Made by a program: the position numbers and the translations under genes
Assembly: GCA_038141705.1 (NCBI GenBank)
Contig: JAYQIQ010000004.1
Location: 1,116,001-1,180,000, forward strand
Reading direction: 5' to 3'
DNA from: Eutrophomonas brisbanensis
GTDB taxonomy: Bacteria > Pseudomonadota > Gammaproteobacteria > Burkholderiales > Eutrophovitaceae
DNA length: 64,000 bases
In this document: piece by piece, positions 37,175 to 46,203 of the stretch
How positions within the stretch are numbered: position 1 is the stretch's first letter
How the letters are laid out: every line of letters begins with the position of its first letter
The notes under the pieces: generated by a model
What the model was told of the DNA's origin: nothing
The model's input: the letters and a program-made list of their open reading frames with translations, nothing else
Databases searched by the model: none

Positions 37175-38267
37175 TTGAAAGCGGTAACTCAAAAAATCAT
37201 GGGTGGTGTATTTCGCCTGTTCATTATTGTTGCTTGGTTGTGGCTCTGACGAAGAAGTTGGGCCAAAGGAAAGTGCAAAAAAAGAAGCTCCTGCCGCGTC
37301 AAAACCTAGGGGTCTTCCTGTTAAGGCTGAGCAAGTACATGTTGGGCAATTAACCGATAGTATTTTTGCTGTCGGTAGCATCTTGGCGAACGAATCTGTA
37401 ATTATTCGACCAGAAATTAGTGGTCGCATTAAGGAGTTGAAATTTTCAGAGGGTCAAGCTGTGAAGAAGGGGCAGCCACTAGTGCTGATCGATGACAGTG
37501 AGCATCGAGCGCAACTTGCTGCGGTAAATGCGGATTTGAGAACAGAGACTCAGCGATATACGAGATCAAAAGAGCTTTACGAAAAGAAGTTCATTAGCAA
37601 GGAGGCCCTAGACCTGCAGGCAGGTTCTGTTGATAGGTTGGCAGCGGAAGTCGCTGAAATGAAGGCGCGGCTTAGCAAGACGGAAATCATTGCTCCATTC
37701 TCTGGGCTGGTAGGTTTAAGGAAAGTAAGTCCTGGTGCTTTTCTTAGATCTGGTGATGACATTGTCAATCTGCAGAACGTGGATTCGGTAAAAATCGATT
37801 TTAGAGTTCCAGAGGTTTTCCTACGAGCAGTGAAGGTTGCGCAAAAAGTTTCGATCTCTGTCGATGCGTTTCCAGAAACTGTTTTCTCTGGCAAAGTTTA
37901 TGCCATAGAGCCGTTGATTGATGAACAGACACGAACTGTTTTGGTGAGGGGCGTCATCAAGAATGACAGTGGAAAGCTGAAACCCGGTATGTATGCGCGA
38001 GTTTCTCTAGAGATGTCCGCTCGCGAGAATGTTATATCGATTCCTGAAAGTGCATTGTGGCCACAAGGTACCGAAAACTTTGTTTTCAAAGTGGTCGAAG
38101 GAGCAGTCGCACTAACGAAGGTAGAGCTTGGCACTCGACAACCGGGGTCTGTAGAAATTGTTTCCGGGCTGAGTGATGGCGACATGATTGTTACCGATGG
38201 ACAGATTAAGTTGCGAGATGGGGCTCCCGTTATGGTAATGGGAGCTGCTGAACCAAAAGCTAATTAA
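37175..38267 (+). CDS. Efflux RND transporter adaptor lipoprotein (HlyD/AcrA family), short interruption at the start
   Basis: Periplasmic adaptor for the RND pump just downstream. A TTG at 37175 after GAGGGG starts MKAVTQKIMGG. A shift near 37205 joins it to YFACSLLLLGCGSDEE, whose LLGC is a lipobox. The body has the biotinyl-lipoyl-like domain (SVIIRPEISGRIKELKFSEG, QAVKKGQPLVLIDDSE), a helical hairpin (about 100-150) and beta-barrel segments (TEIIAPFSGLVGLRKVSPGA, LKPGMYARVSLEM). If the shift is ignored, translation would begin at GTG 37203. Confidence 0.88.
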
Positions 38268-38304
38268 TGCGTCTTTTGGCTAAGAAAATCAGACTGAGAA
38301 AATT

Positions 38305-41300
38305 ATGATTCTTTCGGAAATATCAATACGCCGCCCCGTTTTGTCGACTGTCTTTAGTTTGTTGATAGTGCTTCTCGGTATTATCTCCTACGATCGGCTA
38401 TCGGTTAGGGAGTATCCACGGATTGATCCACCAATCGTTTCTGTGCGGACGGTGTACAAGGGCGCTACTGCACAAGTAGTCGAGAGTGTGTTGACCACGC
38501 CTATGGAGGATGCTTTATCTGGGATCGAGGGTGTAAACACTATTAAGTCGCGCAGTAGGGAAGAGGTAAGCGAGATTACCGTCACATTCGTCACGGACCG
38601 TGATGTGGAGGACGCGGCGAATGATGTGCGGGATAGAGTATCAAGGGTACAAACTCTCTTACCAGCGGATGCAGACGACCCAGTCATCAGTAAGGTCGAG
38701 GCGGATGCCTGGCCCGTCATGTGGTTAGCTCTAGCTAGTGACCGTCACACTCCGATGGAGCTGACGGATTATGCCGATCGGTATCTAACGGATCCACTGA
38801 AGGCGCTGCCAGGAGTTGCGACGGTTATCATTGGAGGCGAGCGGCGATATTCGATGAGAGTATGGCTGGATCGTGACCGATTAGCTGCCAGGGGACTTAC
38901 AGCACAAGATGTTGAAAGTGCACTTCGGCAGCAAAATTTGGACTCACCTGGCGGCAGAATTGAAAGTACCGATCGCGAATTAACTGTACTCACAGAAACG
39001 GATCTGCGTAGCCCAGAAGCCTTTAATAATATGGTTATAAGAGAGGTGAATGGTTATCCGATTAGGTTGCGAGACGTAGGCTATGCAGCTCCAGGCCCAT
39101 ACGAAAATCGAAAGATTGTGAGGGTTTCCGGTGAGGAGGCGCTTGGCTTGGGTGTTGTGAAACAGTCAACAGGTAACACGTTAGCTCTAGCGCAAGCCGT
39201 TCGAGATATCGTGCCGCGCTTATCTACTGGGTTACCCGAAGGTATGTCGATAAAAGTTGCGGTTGATACTTCTGAGTTTATCTCGGCGGCAATAAGTTCG
39301 GTCTTCAAGGTCATGTTCGAGGCCTTGTTGCTAGTCGTAATCGTGATTTTTGTATTTCTCAGAAGTGCGCGAGCCACGATTATTCCCGTAATCACGATTC
39401 CAATATCTTTGATTGGAGCTTTTTTCTTTTTATATGTTTTAGATTTTTCTGTGAACGTATTAACACTCCTTGGAATTGTGCTGGCGGTCGGATTAGTCGT
39501 AGATGATGCGATTGTGATGTTGGAGAACATTCATAGACATATTGAAAACGGTCTTGGAAAATTTGAAGCGGCAATGAAGGGGGCCAAGGAAATTGGTTTC
39601 GCGGTTGTTGCAATGACGATCACTTTGGCTGCAGTATTTACGCCGCTCGTTTTTATGACTGGGCGAGTTGGTCAGTTATTTGTTGAATTTGCCTTGACTG
39701 TAGTTTCTGCAGTGGTGGTGAGCGGTTTTGTCGCTCTAACGCTTACTCCGATGATGTGTTCGTGGTTATTGAAGAGTCACCAGGGGCACGGGCGCTTATA
39801 CGTCGCAAGCGAGAAAATTTTTGAGGCCATGAACAATGGTTATCGACGTGTGCTCGGTATCATTTTGAGAGGTTGGGTTTTTGTGGTTGGTGTTTTCGTT
39901 CTATCAATGTGTGCGATGGTTTGGTTATTTATGCAGCTTAAACCGGAACTATCGCCTCTTGAAGATCGTGGTGTTTTCATGGCTTTCGCAATTTCTCCTG
40001 AAGGCTCTACGATGCAATACACCGACAAGTATATGCAGCAGGTGGCTGCTATTCTTGGCCAAGATGTGCCGGAGATTGAGACCCTTTTTGAGGTCGTGGC
40101 ACCGGGGCTTGAGCGACCTAATCCCGTGAACCTAGCGATCGGATTTGCTGTGCTCGAACATTGGGATAAACGCCAGCGAAGCCAACTTGAGATTTCGAAA
40201 GCATTGACGCCAAAACTTTTTGGAGGTTTGCCGGGGGTAATTTCCTTTGCGAAAGATCCACTGTCGCTAGGTCAAAGTTTTCTGGCGAAAGAAGTGGAGT
40301 ATGTGATCTACGGAAACTCCTATGAAGAGCTTCAGGAAAATGTTGGAAAGGTAATGGCTAAGTTAAGTCAGTATCCAGGGATAACTGGGCTTGATACCGA
40401 TTTGAAATTAAACAAACCTCAGTTGCGAGTTGTGATTGATAGAGATAAGGCTGCCTTACTCGGCGTTTCGATGGCGACCCTGGGTGGCAGCGTGGAGTCT
40501 TTGTTAGGTGGTCGAGATGTTACACGTTACAAGCGAGAGGGTAAGCAGTATGACGTTGTCCTTCAAATGGAAGATAGCAAGCGACAAAGACCTACTGATC
40601 TCACGTCTATCTACGTGAGAACGAATAGTGGTGACTTGGTGCAGCTCTCGAATTTAGTGAAGGTCGAAGAGACGGTATCACCGAAAGAGCTAAATCACTT
40701 TAATCGATTCAGGGCTGCGATTATTAATGGTAATGTGGGTCCAACTGCGAGTTTGGGTGAGGTACTTGATTACATAGACTCTGTCGTTGCGCAGGAGCTT
40801 CCAAAGTCTGTTGGTACCGATTTGAACGGAGCATCACGTGAATTCCGAGAAACAGGCGATGAGATGAAAATTACACTTGTTCTCGCGCTGATATTTATTT
40901 ACTTGGTCTTAGCCGCTCAGTTCGAGAGCTTTATCGGGCCATTTGTGATTATGCTCACTGTGCCACTTGGGTTCGTCGGGGCATTATTTGTGATGTGGTT
41001 GAACTCTAATTTTGGGACAGGCGGGACTCTTAATATTTATAGCCGAATTGGCTTGGTGATGCTCGTTGGACTAATTACAAAAAACGGCATTCTGATTGTG
41101 GAGTTTGCAAATCAGTTGCGTAGAAGTGGCAAGGAAAGACTGGAAGCTGTTATTGAGTCTGCTTCGTTGCGGTTGAGACCAATTTTAATGACTGCCCTTG
41201 CGACCGTTCTCGGTGCTCTTCCCCTAGCGTTATCTTCCGGTGCTGGAGCTGAAGCGCGGCAGGCGATCGGATGGGTAATTGTTGGTGGAATGTCTATTGG

Positions 41301-41379
41301 GACACTACTTACGTTATTCGTGATCCCGGTCGCGTACTCGTTAATTGTGCGGAAAGTGCCGAGAATTCGAGAGAGTTAA
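38305..41379 (+). CDS. RND efflux pump, hydrophobe/amphiphile type (AcrB/MexF-like)
   Basis: Intact 1024-residue inner-membrane pump with 12 expected spans and two large periplasmic loops. It begins MILSEISIRRPVLSTVFSLL. The first loop has DPPIVSVRTVYKGATAQVVE. TM4 carries GLVVDDAIVMLENIHRHIEN, with the paired aspartates of proton relay. The second half includes LAAQFESFIGPFVIMLTVPL and GLVMLVGLITKNGILIVEFA. It works with the adaptor lipoprotein upstream and probably with an outer-membrane channel encoded elsewhere. The sequence class suggests organic compounds rather than metals. A terminator follows directly. Confidence 0.94.
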   Translation: MILSEISIRRPVLSTVFSLLIVLLGIISYDRLSVREYPRIDPPIVSVRTVYKGATAQVVESVLTTPMEDALSGIEGVNTIKSRSREEVSEITVTFVTDRDVEDAANDVRDRVSRVQTLLPADADDPVISKVEADAWPVMWLALASDRHTPMELTDYADRYLTDPLKALPGVATVIIGGERRYSMRVWLDRDRLAARGLTAQDVESALRQQNLDSPGGRIESTDRELTVLTETDLRSPEAFNNMVIREVNGYPIRLRDVGYAAPGPYENRKIVRVSGEEALGLGVVKQSTGNTLALAQAVRDIVPRLSTGLPEGMSIKVAVDTSEFISAAISSVFKVMFEALLLVVIVIFVFLRSARATIIPVITIPISLIGAFFFLYVLDFSVNVLTLLGIVLAVGLVVDDAIVMLENIHRHIENGLGKFEAAMKGAKEIGFAVVAMTITLAAVFTPLVFMTGRVGQLFVEFALTVVSAVVVSGFVALTLTPMMCSWLLKSHQGHGRLYVASEKIFEAMNNGYRRVLGIILRGWVFVVGVFVLSMCAMVWLFMQLKPELSPLEDRGVFMAFAISPEGSTMQYTDKYMQQVAAILGQDVPEIETLFEVVAPGLERPNPVNLAIGFAVLEHWDKRQRSQLEISKALTPKLFGGLPGVISFAKDPLSLGQSFLAKEVEYVIYGNSYEELQENVGKVMAKLSQYPGITGLDTDLKLNKPQLRVVIDRDKAALLGVSMATLGGSVESLLGGRDVTRYKREGKQYDVVLQMEDSKRQRPTDLTSIYVRTNSGDLVQLSNLVKVEETVSPKELNHFNRFRAAIINGNVGPTASLGEVLDYIDSVVAQELPKSVGTDLNGASREFRETGDEMKITLVLALIFIYLVLAAQFESFIGPFVIMLTVPLGFVGALFVMWLNSNFGTGGTLNIYSRIGLVMLVGLITKNGILIVEFANQLRRSGKERLEAVIESASLRLRPILMTALATVLGALPLALSSGAGAEARQAIGWVIVGGMSIGTLLTLFVIPVAYSLIVRKVPRIRES

Positions 41380-41388
41380 GCTTTCATC

Positions 41389-41414
41389 AAAAAAGGGGCC
41401 GAGGCCCCTTTTTT
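41389..41414. terminator. Bidirectional intrinsic terminator between the RND operon and boxB
   Basis: AAAAAA then GGGGCC, a GA turn, GGCCCC and TTTTTT form a GC-rich hairpin flanked by an A-run and a T-run. It can act on both strands, ending the RND operon on the plus strand and the boxR-boxC-boxB operon on the minus strand. It touches the last bases of boxB. Confidence 0.9.
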
Positions 41415-42822
41415 AATTAAGGCGTACGTATTCGTAATCAACAGCATTGTTGTTGATCCCGCGGTCGGGAGGCGCAATCCAACCGGCCATCTTCCCAGGT
41501 GCAGTGACTTTTTGCATCAAGCTGGTTACAAATACTCTATCCGATTCAGTTGGGATCCAGTCGCTTAATTTTTTATCATAAGTTACCTGATCAATTAAAT
41601 TCCCATGCGGATCAACTGGCAAACCTACCCAACTACCGATCGAGCGACGGAACTTGCTGCTTGGGAGATATAGTTCGATATCAAAGCCTGCTCTCTTGAT
41701 AAGCATGTTCCAGCGCTTCAAACCAATACCACAATCTTGGATGTACGAGTCACGCATTACTTCATTCATAGCATTACGCATCCCAACGCTTTCCGTTCCA
41801 TCCGGTGTTTCAATATCAAATGTTGCGTCAGAGCAAATGTGATCATCATATTTTTCTTCATCGGGCCGCCCTTTGATCCCCGTGGCAAACGATGATGCAG
41901 CGTTAGATGACACTTCAGAACCAAACAAATCTAACGAAGAGGTAAACCAGAAATTCATATAGCGTTGAATTGTTTGTAGATCAATCGCACCTTGCGAGCG
42001 GATCGCGGCCGGATCATCCGTACCGAGTTCTTTCATTACCTCTAGACTTCTTTTGATTACTCGGCCGACACCAGTTTCTCCAACAAACATGTGGTGCGCT
42101 TCTTCTGTCAACATAAACCGACATGTTCTTGCAAGTGGGTCGAATCCGGACTCCGCGAGACTCTTGAGTTGGAACTTGCCGTCTCTATCGGTGAAGTATG
42201 TGAACATGAAAAAGGATAACCAATCGCTAATGGGTTCGTTAAAAGTCCCCAAGATTCGTGGGTTATCTGAATCTCCAGAGTGTCTAGCTAGCAACTCCTC
42301 TGCTTCTTCTCTCCCATCGCGCCCGAAATAGCAATGCAGTAGATACACCATGGCCCATAGGTGACGGCCTTCTTCTACGTTGACTTGGAATAAATTGCGT
42401 AGATCATACAGGGACGGGCATGTCAATCCGAGAAGACGTTGTTGCTCGACCGATGCCGGCTCAGTATCACCTTGCGTTACGATAATGCGTCTAAACTGCG
42501 AGCGCAATTCCCCAGGGACTTGTTGCCACACTGGCTGTCCATAGTAGTCACCAAAACCTATTTTGCGATCTGGGATTTGATCGGCTAAAAATATACCCCA
42601 GCGGTAGTCCGGAATTTTTACGTGTCCGTAACTTGCCCATCCTTGGGAGTCCACTCCAACGGCAGTCCTCAGGTATACATCGTTCGCAGCAAAATCACTG
42701 GGGCCCTGGTCTTCCCACCATTTGAGAAAATGCGGCTGCCAGTGTTCGAGGGCTCGTTGAAGCTCCCTGTCGCTCGCTAGATTTACATTATTAGGTATTT
42801 TCTCGCTGTAATTGATACTCAT
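41413..42822 (-). CDS. boxB: Benzoyl-CoA 2,3-epoxidase, di-iron oxygenase subunit BoxB
   Basis: Epoxidises benzoyl-CoA with O2 in the aerobic CoA-dependent benzoate pathway. The 469 residues match the family (about 470). Di-iron ligand helices are visible: NVEEGRHLWAMVYLLH (ExxH at 151-154), FFMFTYFTDRDGKF (about 204-217) and FMLTEEAHHMFVGETGVGRV (second ExxH, 240-244). The C-terminus reads KMAGWIAPPDRGINNNAVDY. BoxB needs electrons from a reductase, normally BoxA, which is not encoded in this window. It is last in the boxR-boxC-boxB operon. Confidence 0.96.
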   Translation of the reverse strand: MSINYSEKIPNNVNLASDRELQRALEHWQPHFLKWWEDQGPSDFAANDVYLRTAVGVDSQGWASYGHVKIPDYRWGIFLADQIPDRKIGFGDYYGQPVWQQVPGELRSQFRRIIVTQGDTEPASVEQQRLLGLTCPSLYDLRNLFQVNVEEGRHLWAMVYLLHCYFGRDGREEAEELLARHSGDSDNPRILGTFNEPISDWLSFFMFTYFTDRDGKFQLKSLAESGFDPLARTCRFMLTEEAHHMFVGETGVGRVIKRSLEVMKELGTDDPAAIRSQGAIDLQTIQRYMNFWFTSSLDLFGSEVSSNAASSFATGIKGRPDEEKYDDHICSDATFDIETPDGTESVGMRNAMNEVMRDSYIQDCGIGLKRWNMLIKRAGFDIELYLPSSKFRRSIGSWVGLPVDPHGNLIDQVTYDKKLSDWIPTESDRVFVTSLMQKVTAPGKMAGWIAPPDRGINNNAVDYEYVRLN

Positions 42823-42836
42823 AATCGCTCCGATTT

Positions 42837-44519
42837 CTAAACTCGTTGCCAGTTAAAATTTGGTTTGCTACCACTGCCAAAAACTTTCAATGCACCCTCT
42901 TCACCAACAGCATTGGGTCTGATAAATATCCAATTCTGCCACGCTGATAGTCGGCCAAAAATTCGTGTTTCCATAGTTTCTGGGCCCGAGAAGCGTAAAC
43001 TCGCCTCCATACCTGTGAGGGCGTCCGGCGATAAACTTGCACGTTCCTCTATCGCTATTCGTACTTCGTCTTCCCAATCAATATCGTCTGGTGCGAAGGT
43101 TATTAACCCTGCGTCTAATGCAACTTGAGGGGACAAAAGTTTTCCAACAAGTGCAAGCGCATCAGCAATCTCTTTATCTTTTCCAAAGAACCGATTGTGT
43201 AGCCGAGACATATGATTGACCATTGGATAGTGCTTCACATTGAGGCTCGACAGTGCAATGGTTGGTGAGAGTTCGTCCTCCTCGTTCATAAGCATGTAGC
43301 TACGATCGGCTGCGAGGACAATCTCAAAAAGAGTTCCACCGAAGCACGACTCCTCATTAATTAACGTAATTAGGGTACGAGACGTTACGTCGAGCCGAGC
43401 TAGAGTTCTTCGAATGAATCCGATTGTTTCTTTGACAAACCAATGACTTTCAAATTTCTGTAGGGTGTTATCGATATCGAGAATATTTTGTATGTTTCCT
43501 TTTGACTCAAATATCCACGTGCCGAGATCTATCTCATTCGTGCGGAGTTGCAAAATCGCGTCATCCAATTCTCTCGCAAATTTTAGAGGCCACCAATTCG
43601 CTCCCTCTTTGATGATGTCTTCAAGCGAGTTTGGATTTGAATCACTTGGGCCGGAAATGCAAATTCGCGCATTACGCTCCGACCGATTTATTTCGATATC
43701 GACTGTTTCATAGTGAATGCCTTGTGCATCGATCGTTCGATTGAGTGGAGAGAGCATTACACCCTTTTCTTTGGATGGTCTCGAACTGGATTGAATTAGC
43801 CCGTCGGTTCTCCTTTCGACGGCATCCGAAAATTGTTGTGGTTTCGCAATGTCGTCCACGAGCCCCCAATTCAAGGCTTTTTCCGCTCTCACACCCTCGG
43901 TTGTAGCGCAAAAAACATCGGCAAGGTCTCTTCTGACTTTTCTTTTATCGATGACCCGGGTGAGACCGCCTGTTCCAGGAAGTACTCCCAGTAAAGGAAC
44001 CTCGGGTAAGCTCACCGATGACGAGCGGTCATCAATCATGAGTAGCTCGTCACAGGCAAGCGCGAGCTCGTAACCTCCGCCCGCCACCGTGCCGTTAATC
44101 GCCGCGAGGAATTTCAACCCATCGTGACGGCTGGAGTCTTCCATTCCATTCCTTGTTTCATTTGTGAACTTACAGAAGTTGACTTTCCAAGGATGGCTCG
44201 ATTGGCCCAGCATGTAGATGTTTGCCCCAGAACAAAACATCCTTTCTTTTGCGGATGTAACGACTACACACTTCACATTCGGGTGTTCAAAACGAATCCT
44301 GTTAATGGCGTCATAAAGTTCTATGTCCACTCCCAAGTCGTAAGAATTGAGTTTCAGTTTGTATCCAGGCTTCAACCCCTGGTCCTCGTTGACATCCATA
44401 CTCAGGGTTGCCACAGACCCATCAACCTGTAGCTTCCAGTGAACATACTGTTCTGGTGATGTGTCGTAGTTTATCCGTACCGAATCTTCTTCTTTCGCTC
44501 CAACGGTTTCGAGTTTCAT
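42837..44519 (-). CDS. boxC: Benzoyl-CoA-dihydrodiol lyase BoxC
   Basis: Opens the ring of the benzoyl-CoA 2,3-epoxide, releasing formate and 3,4-dehydroadipyl-CoA semialdehyde. The 560 residues contain two crotonase-fold regions. The N-terminal part has FCSGANIYMLGQSSHPWKVN, NETRNGMEDSSRHDGLKFLA and INGTVAGGGYELALACDELL. The second has LITLINEESCFGGTLFEIVL. The SSHPWKVNFCKFTNETRNG region is characteristic of BoxC. Its start overlaps the end of boxR by 4 bases (ATGA), and boxB follows 14 bases downstream. Confidence 0.96.
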   Translation of the reverse strand: MKLETVGAKEEDSVRINYDTSPEQYVHWKLQVDGSVATLSMDVNEDQGLKPGYKLKLNSYDLGVDIELYDAINRIRFEHPNVKCVVVTSAKERMFCSGANIYMLGQSSHPWKVNFCKFTNETRNGMEDSSRHDGLKFLAAINGTVAGGGYELALACDELLMIDDRSSSVSLPEVPLLGVLPGTGGLTRVIDKRKVRRDLADVFCATTEGVRAEKALNWGLVDDIAKPQQFSDAVERRTDGLIQSSSRPSKEKGVMLSPLNRTIDAQGIHYETVDIEINRSERNARICISGPSDSNPNSLEDIIKEGANWWPLKFARELDDAILQLRTNEIDLGTWIFESKGNIQNILDIDNTLQKFESHWFVKETIGFIRRTLARLDVTSRTLITLINEESCFGGTLFEIVLAADRSYMLMNEEDELSPTIALSSLNVKHYPMVNHMSRLHNRFFGKDKEIADALALVGKLLSPQVALDAGLITFAPDDIDWEDEVRIAIEERASLSPDALTGMEASLRFSGPETMETRIFGRLSAWQNWIFIRPNAVGEEGALKVFGSGSKPNFNWQRV

Positions 44520-45454
44520 ACGCTTGCCTCCAATCGATTGTTTTGAAGCGCACGAGGTCGAATGTTTGGGTGGGTGGTGATTTCCGACAGTATCTCTCCG
44601 GGCTTTCTGCCAGAAGTCTCAATTGTTAGGTCAGCGCGGCTGTAGGCGCTTTCTCTTTCGTTAAGAATGCTTTTGAGCTGGTCCATGGCTTTAGCATTTC
44701 CAGCCATTGGTCTGGTATCTCCTTGAGAGATCACTCTCTCCATGTGTTCCTCAGGATCTGCTTTGAGCCAGACCGTGAAGCATGTTGATAGTAATAATTC
44801 ATAAGTGGATGGCTCTTGAACGATACTCCCGCCGGTTGCCAGGATGAAGTTGCTGGATGAGGACAAGAGGTTTTCCAAGCACGACTTTTCTAGGTTGCGA
44901 TAACCATCTTGGCCGTAAGTCATAAATATTTCGGAGAGGTTACAGCCCGCTGAGTTTTCAATTTCCTGATCAAGTTCGACAAACGGAGAATCCGTTGACG
45001 TAGAGAGTAAGCTCCCAACGGTGGTCTTTCCCGCCCCTCGAAGTCCAATTAACGCAATTCGTGTTGAGCGTTCTGCAGGATCGTTTTTGAGTTCGTGAAG
45101 AACGAGATTCTTCAGCTCGGTAAGTTTGTCACGACTTAAGCCTTTCGCAATTTCAGAAATAAGATAGGCATCCGGATTAAGTGAGCCGGAGTCAGATATA
45201 AGGCTTTCTGGGCTTACTCCAAGAGAAACGGCGACTTGGCGAAGCAGAACAATGGATATGTTCCCTTGGCCGGATTCCAGAAGTGCAAGGTAGCGTTCCG
45301 ATACCCCCGATACCTCTGAGAGGACCCGCCTTGTTATCTTTCTCTCAGATCTGGCCTTTCTAATCCTAGAGCCCAAATCTTTTAAGAACAATTCATTTGA
45401 CACTTTGTTTTTCTCTAGGCCTACTTTTGATGGTGGGGTAACGGACTTTAGCAT
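44516..45454 (-). CDS. boxR: BoxR-type transcriptional regulator (HTH plus shikimate-kinase-like domain)
   Basis: Regulator of the aerobic benzoate genes that senses benzoyl-CoA in the BzdR/BoxR family. The 312 residues have an N-terminal XRE-type helix-turn-helix at about 28-85 (RVLSEVSGVSERYLALLESG, QGNISIVLLRQVAVSLGVSP). A linker follows, then a shikimate-kinase-like ligand domain from about 130 with the P-loop ALIGLRGAGKTTVGSLLS. It is first in the boxR-boxC-boxB operon and divergent from the flavodoxin-ligase-importer operon, so it likely controls both from the 189-bp gap. Confidence 0.95.
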   Translation of the reverse strand: MLKSVTPPSKVGLEKNKVSNELFLKDLGSRIRKARSERKITRRVLSEVSGVSERYLALLESGQGNISIVLLRQVAVSLGVSPESLISDSGSLNPDAYLISEIAKGLSRDKLTELKNLVLHELKNDPAERSTRIALIGLRGAGKTTVGSLLSTSTDSPFVELDQEIENSAGCNLSEIFMTYGQDGYRNLEKSCLENLLSSSSNFILATGGSIVQEPSTYELLLSTCFTVWLKADPEEHMERVISQGDTRPMAGNAKAMDQLKSILNERESAYSRADLTIETSGRKPGEILSEITTHPNIRPRALQNNRLEASV

Positions 45455-45643
45455 TTTTATGAAATATATTTCTTTTATTATTGATCAATGGAAAATTTAT
45501 GTCTTATACTTTATAATAACGAATTATTGTTAGCAAGATAGTTCTAAAAAATAATTATTAAAAGAATTATATTGCATAATTACTGATTTTTTACAGATGG
45601 CATAACGAACGATCGTTTTATTTTTGTGTTCTGAGAGTAAGCA
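45455..45643. promoter_or_regulatory. Divergent control region between boxR and the benzoate uptake operon
   Basis: This 189-bp AT-rich gap separates two divergent benzoate operons. On the plus strand TTGATC (45481-45486) is 18 bases from TATACT (45505-45510), a reasonable sigma-70 promoter for the flavodoxin operon. An imperfect dyad AATAACGAATTATT lies around 45515-45528. The sequence TGCATAA occurs at 45573 and a related GGCATAA about 26 bases further on. BzdR/BoxR operators described elsewhere contain TGCA boxes, but only one TGCA is found here, so the operator is not established. Confidence 0.55.
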
Positions 45644-46135
45644 ATGACTGACATACTTAATATTTTGGTCGGTACCATGACCGGCAATGCCCAACTTGTA
45701 GCGCAAGAAATAGAGCTGCGTCTCGAAGTCAGTGGTACAAAGATAAACATCATTGACATGGATAAATTAGAGCCAGACGTTTTCCAAAACGATGGGGATT
45801 ATTTAATCTGTACGTCGACATATGGCCAAGGAGATGTACCTGACAACGCTCGAGATTTTTTCAATGCGCTGAAGGATCAAAAACCCAATCTTGCGCATAC
45901 TCGTTATGGAGTCATCGCGCTTGGTGATCGAACCTACGCGGAAACCTATTGTCACGGTGGAAAAAAATTCGATGAGCTTCTCTCCGAGCTCGGCGCCCGA
46001 AGGGTTGGCGAGGTATTTTTTCACGACGCAAGTGAGGGTACGCTCCCAGAGGAAGAGGGTGGCGAATGGGCCGAATCCTGGTTTGCCGACTTAACGTCAG
46101 AGGAAGTTTCTAGTGAGAGGACGAAGGCCGCTTAG
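45644..46135 (+). CDS. Flavodoxin-domain protein (MioC/sulfite-reductase-like FMN domain)
   Basis: The 163 residues are a single flavodoxin-like domain. The phosphate-binding loop is VGTMTGNAQLVAQEIE near the N-terminus (T-x-T-G-N-A). FMN-contact loops are CTSTYGQGDVPDNARDFFNA (about 56-75) and ALGDRTYAETYCHGGKKFDE (about 91-110). It resembles the FMN domain of diflavin reductases and MioC rather than long-chain flavodoxins. It is first in the operon with benzoate-CoA ligase and the importer. With no boxA nearby, it is a candidate electron carrier to BoxB; that role is inference. Confidence 0.9.
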   Translation: MTDILNILVGTMTGNAQLVAQEIELRLEVSGTKINIIDMDKLEPDVFQNDGDYLICTSTYGQGDVPDNARDFFNALKDQKPNLAHTRYGVIALGDRTYAETYCHGGKKFDELLSELGARRVGEVFFHDASEGTLPEEEGGEWAESWFADLTSEEVSSERTKAA

Positions 46136-46203
46136 TTCGCCCAATGAACCCATCCAACTAAAACACCAACATTTGCAACCAGAATCGAGACGAGATTTTT
46201 AGT

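Noticed and set aside
39081..39530. A 149-codon minus-strand frame within the RND pump
   Set aside because: It is a serine/threonine-rich antisense product of a fully open, well-conserved 1024-residue pump.
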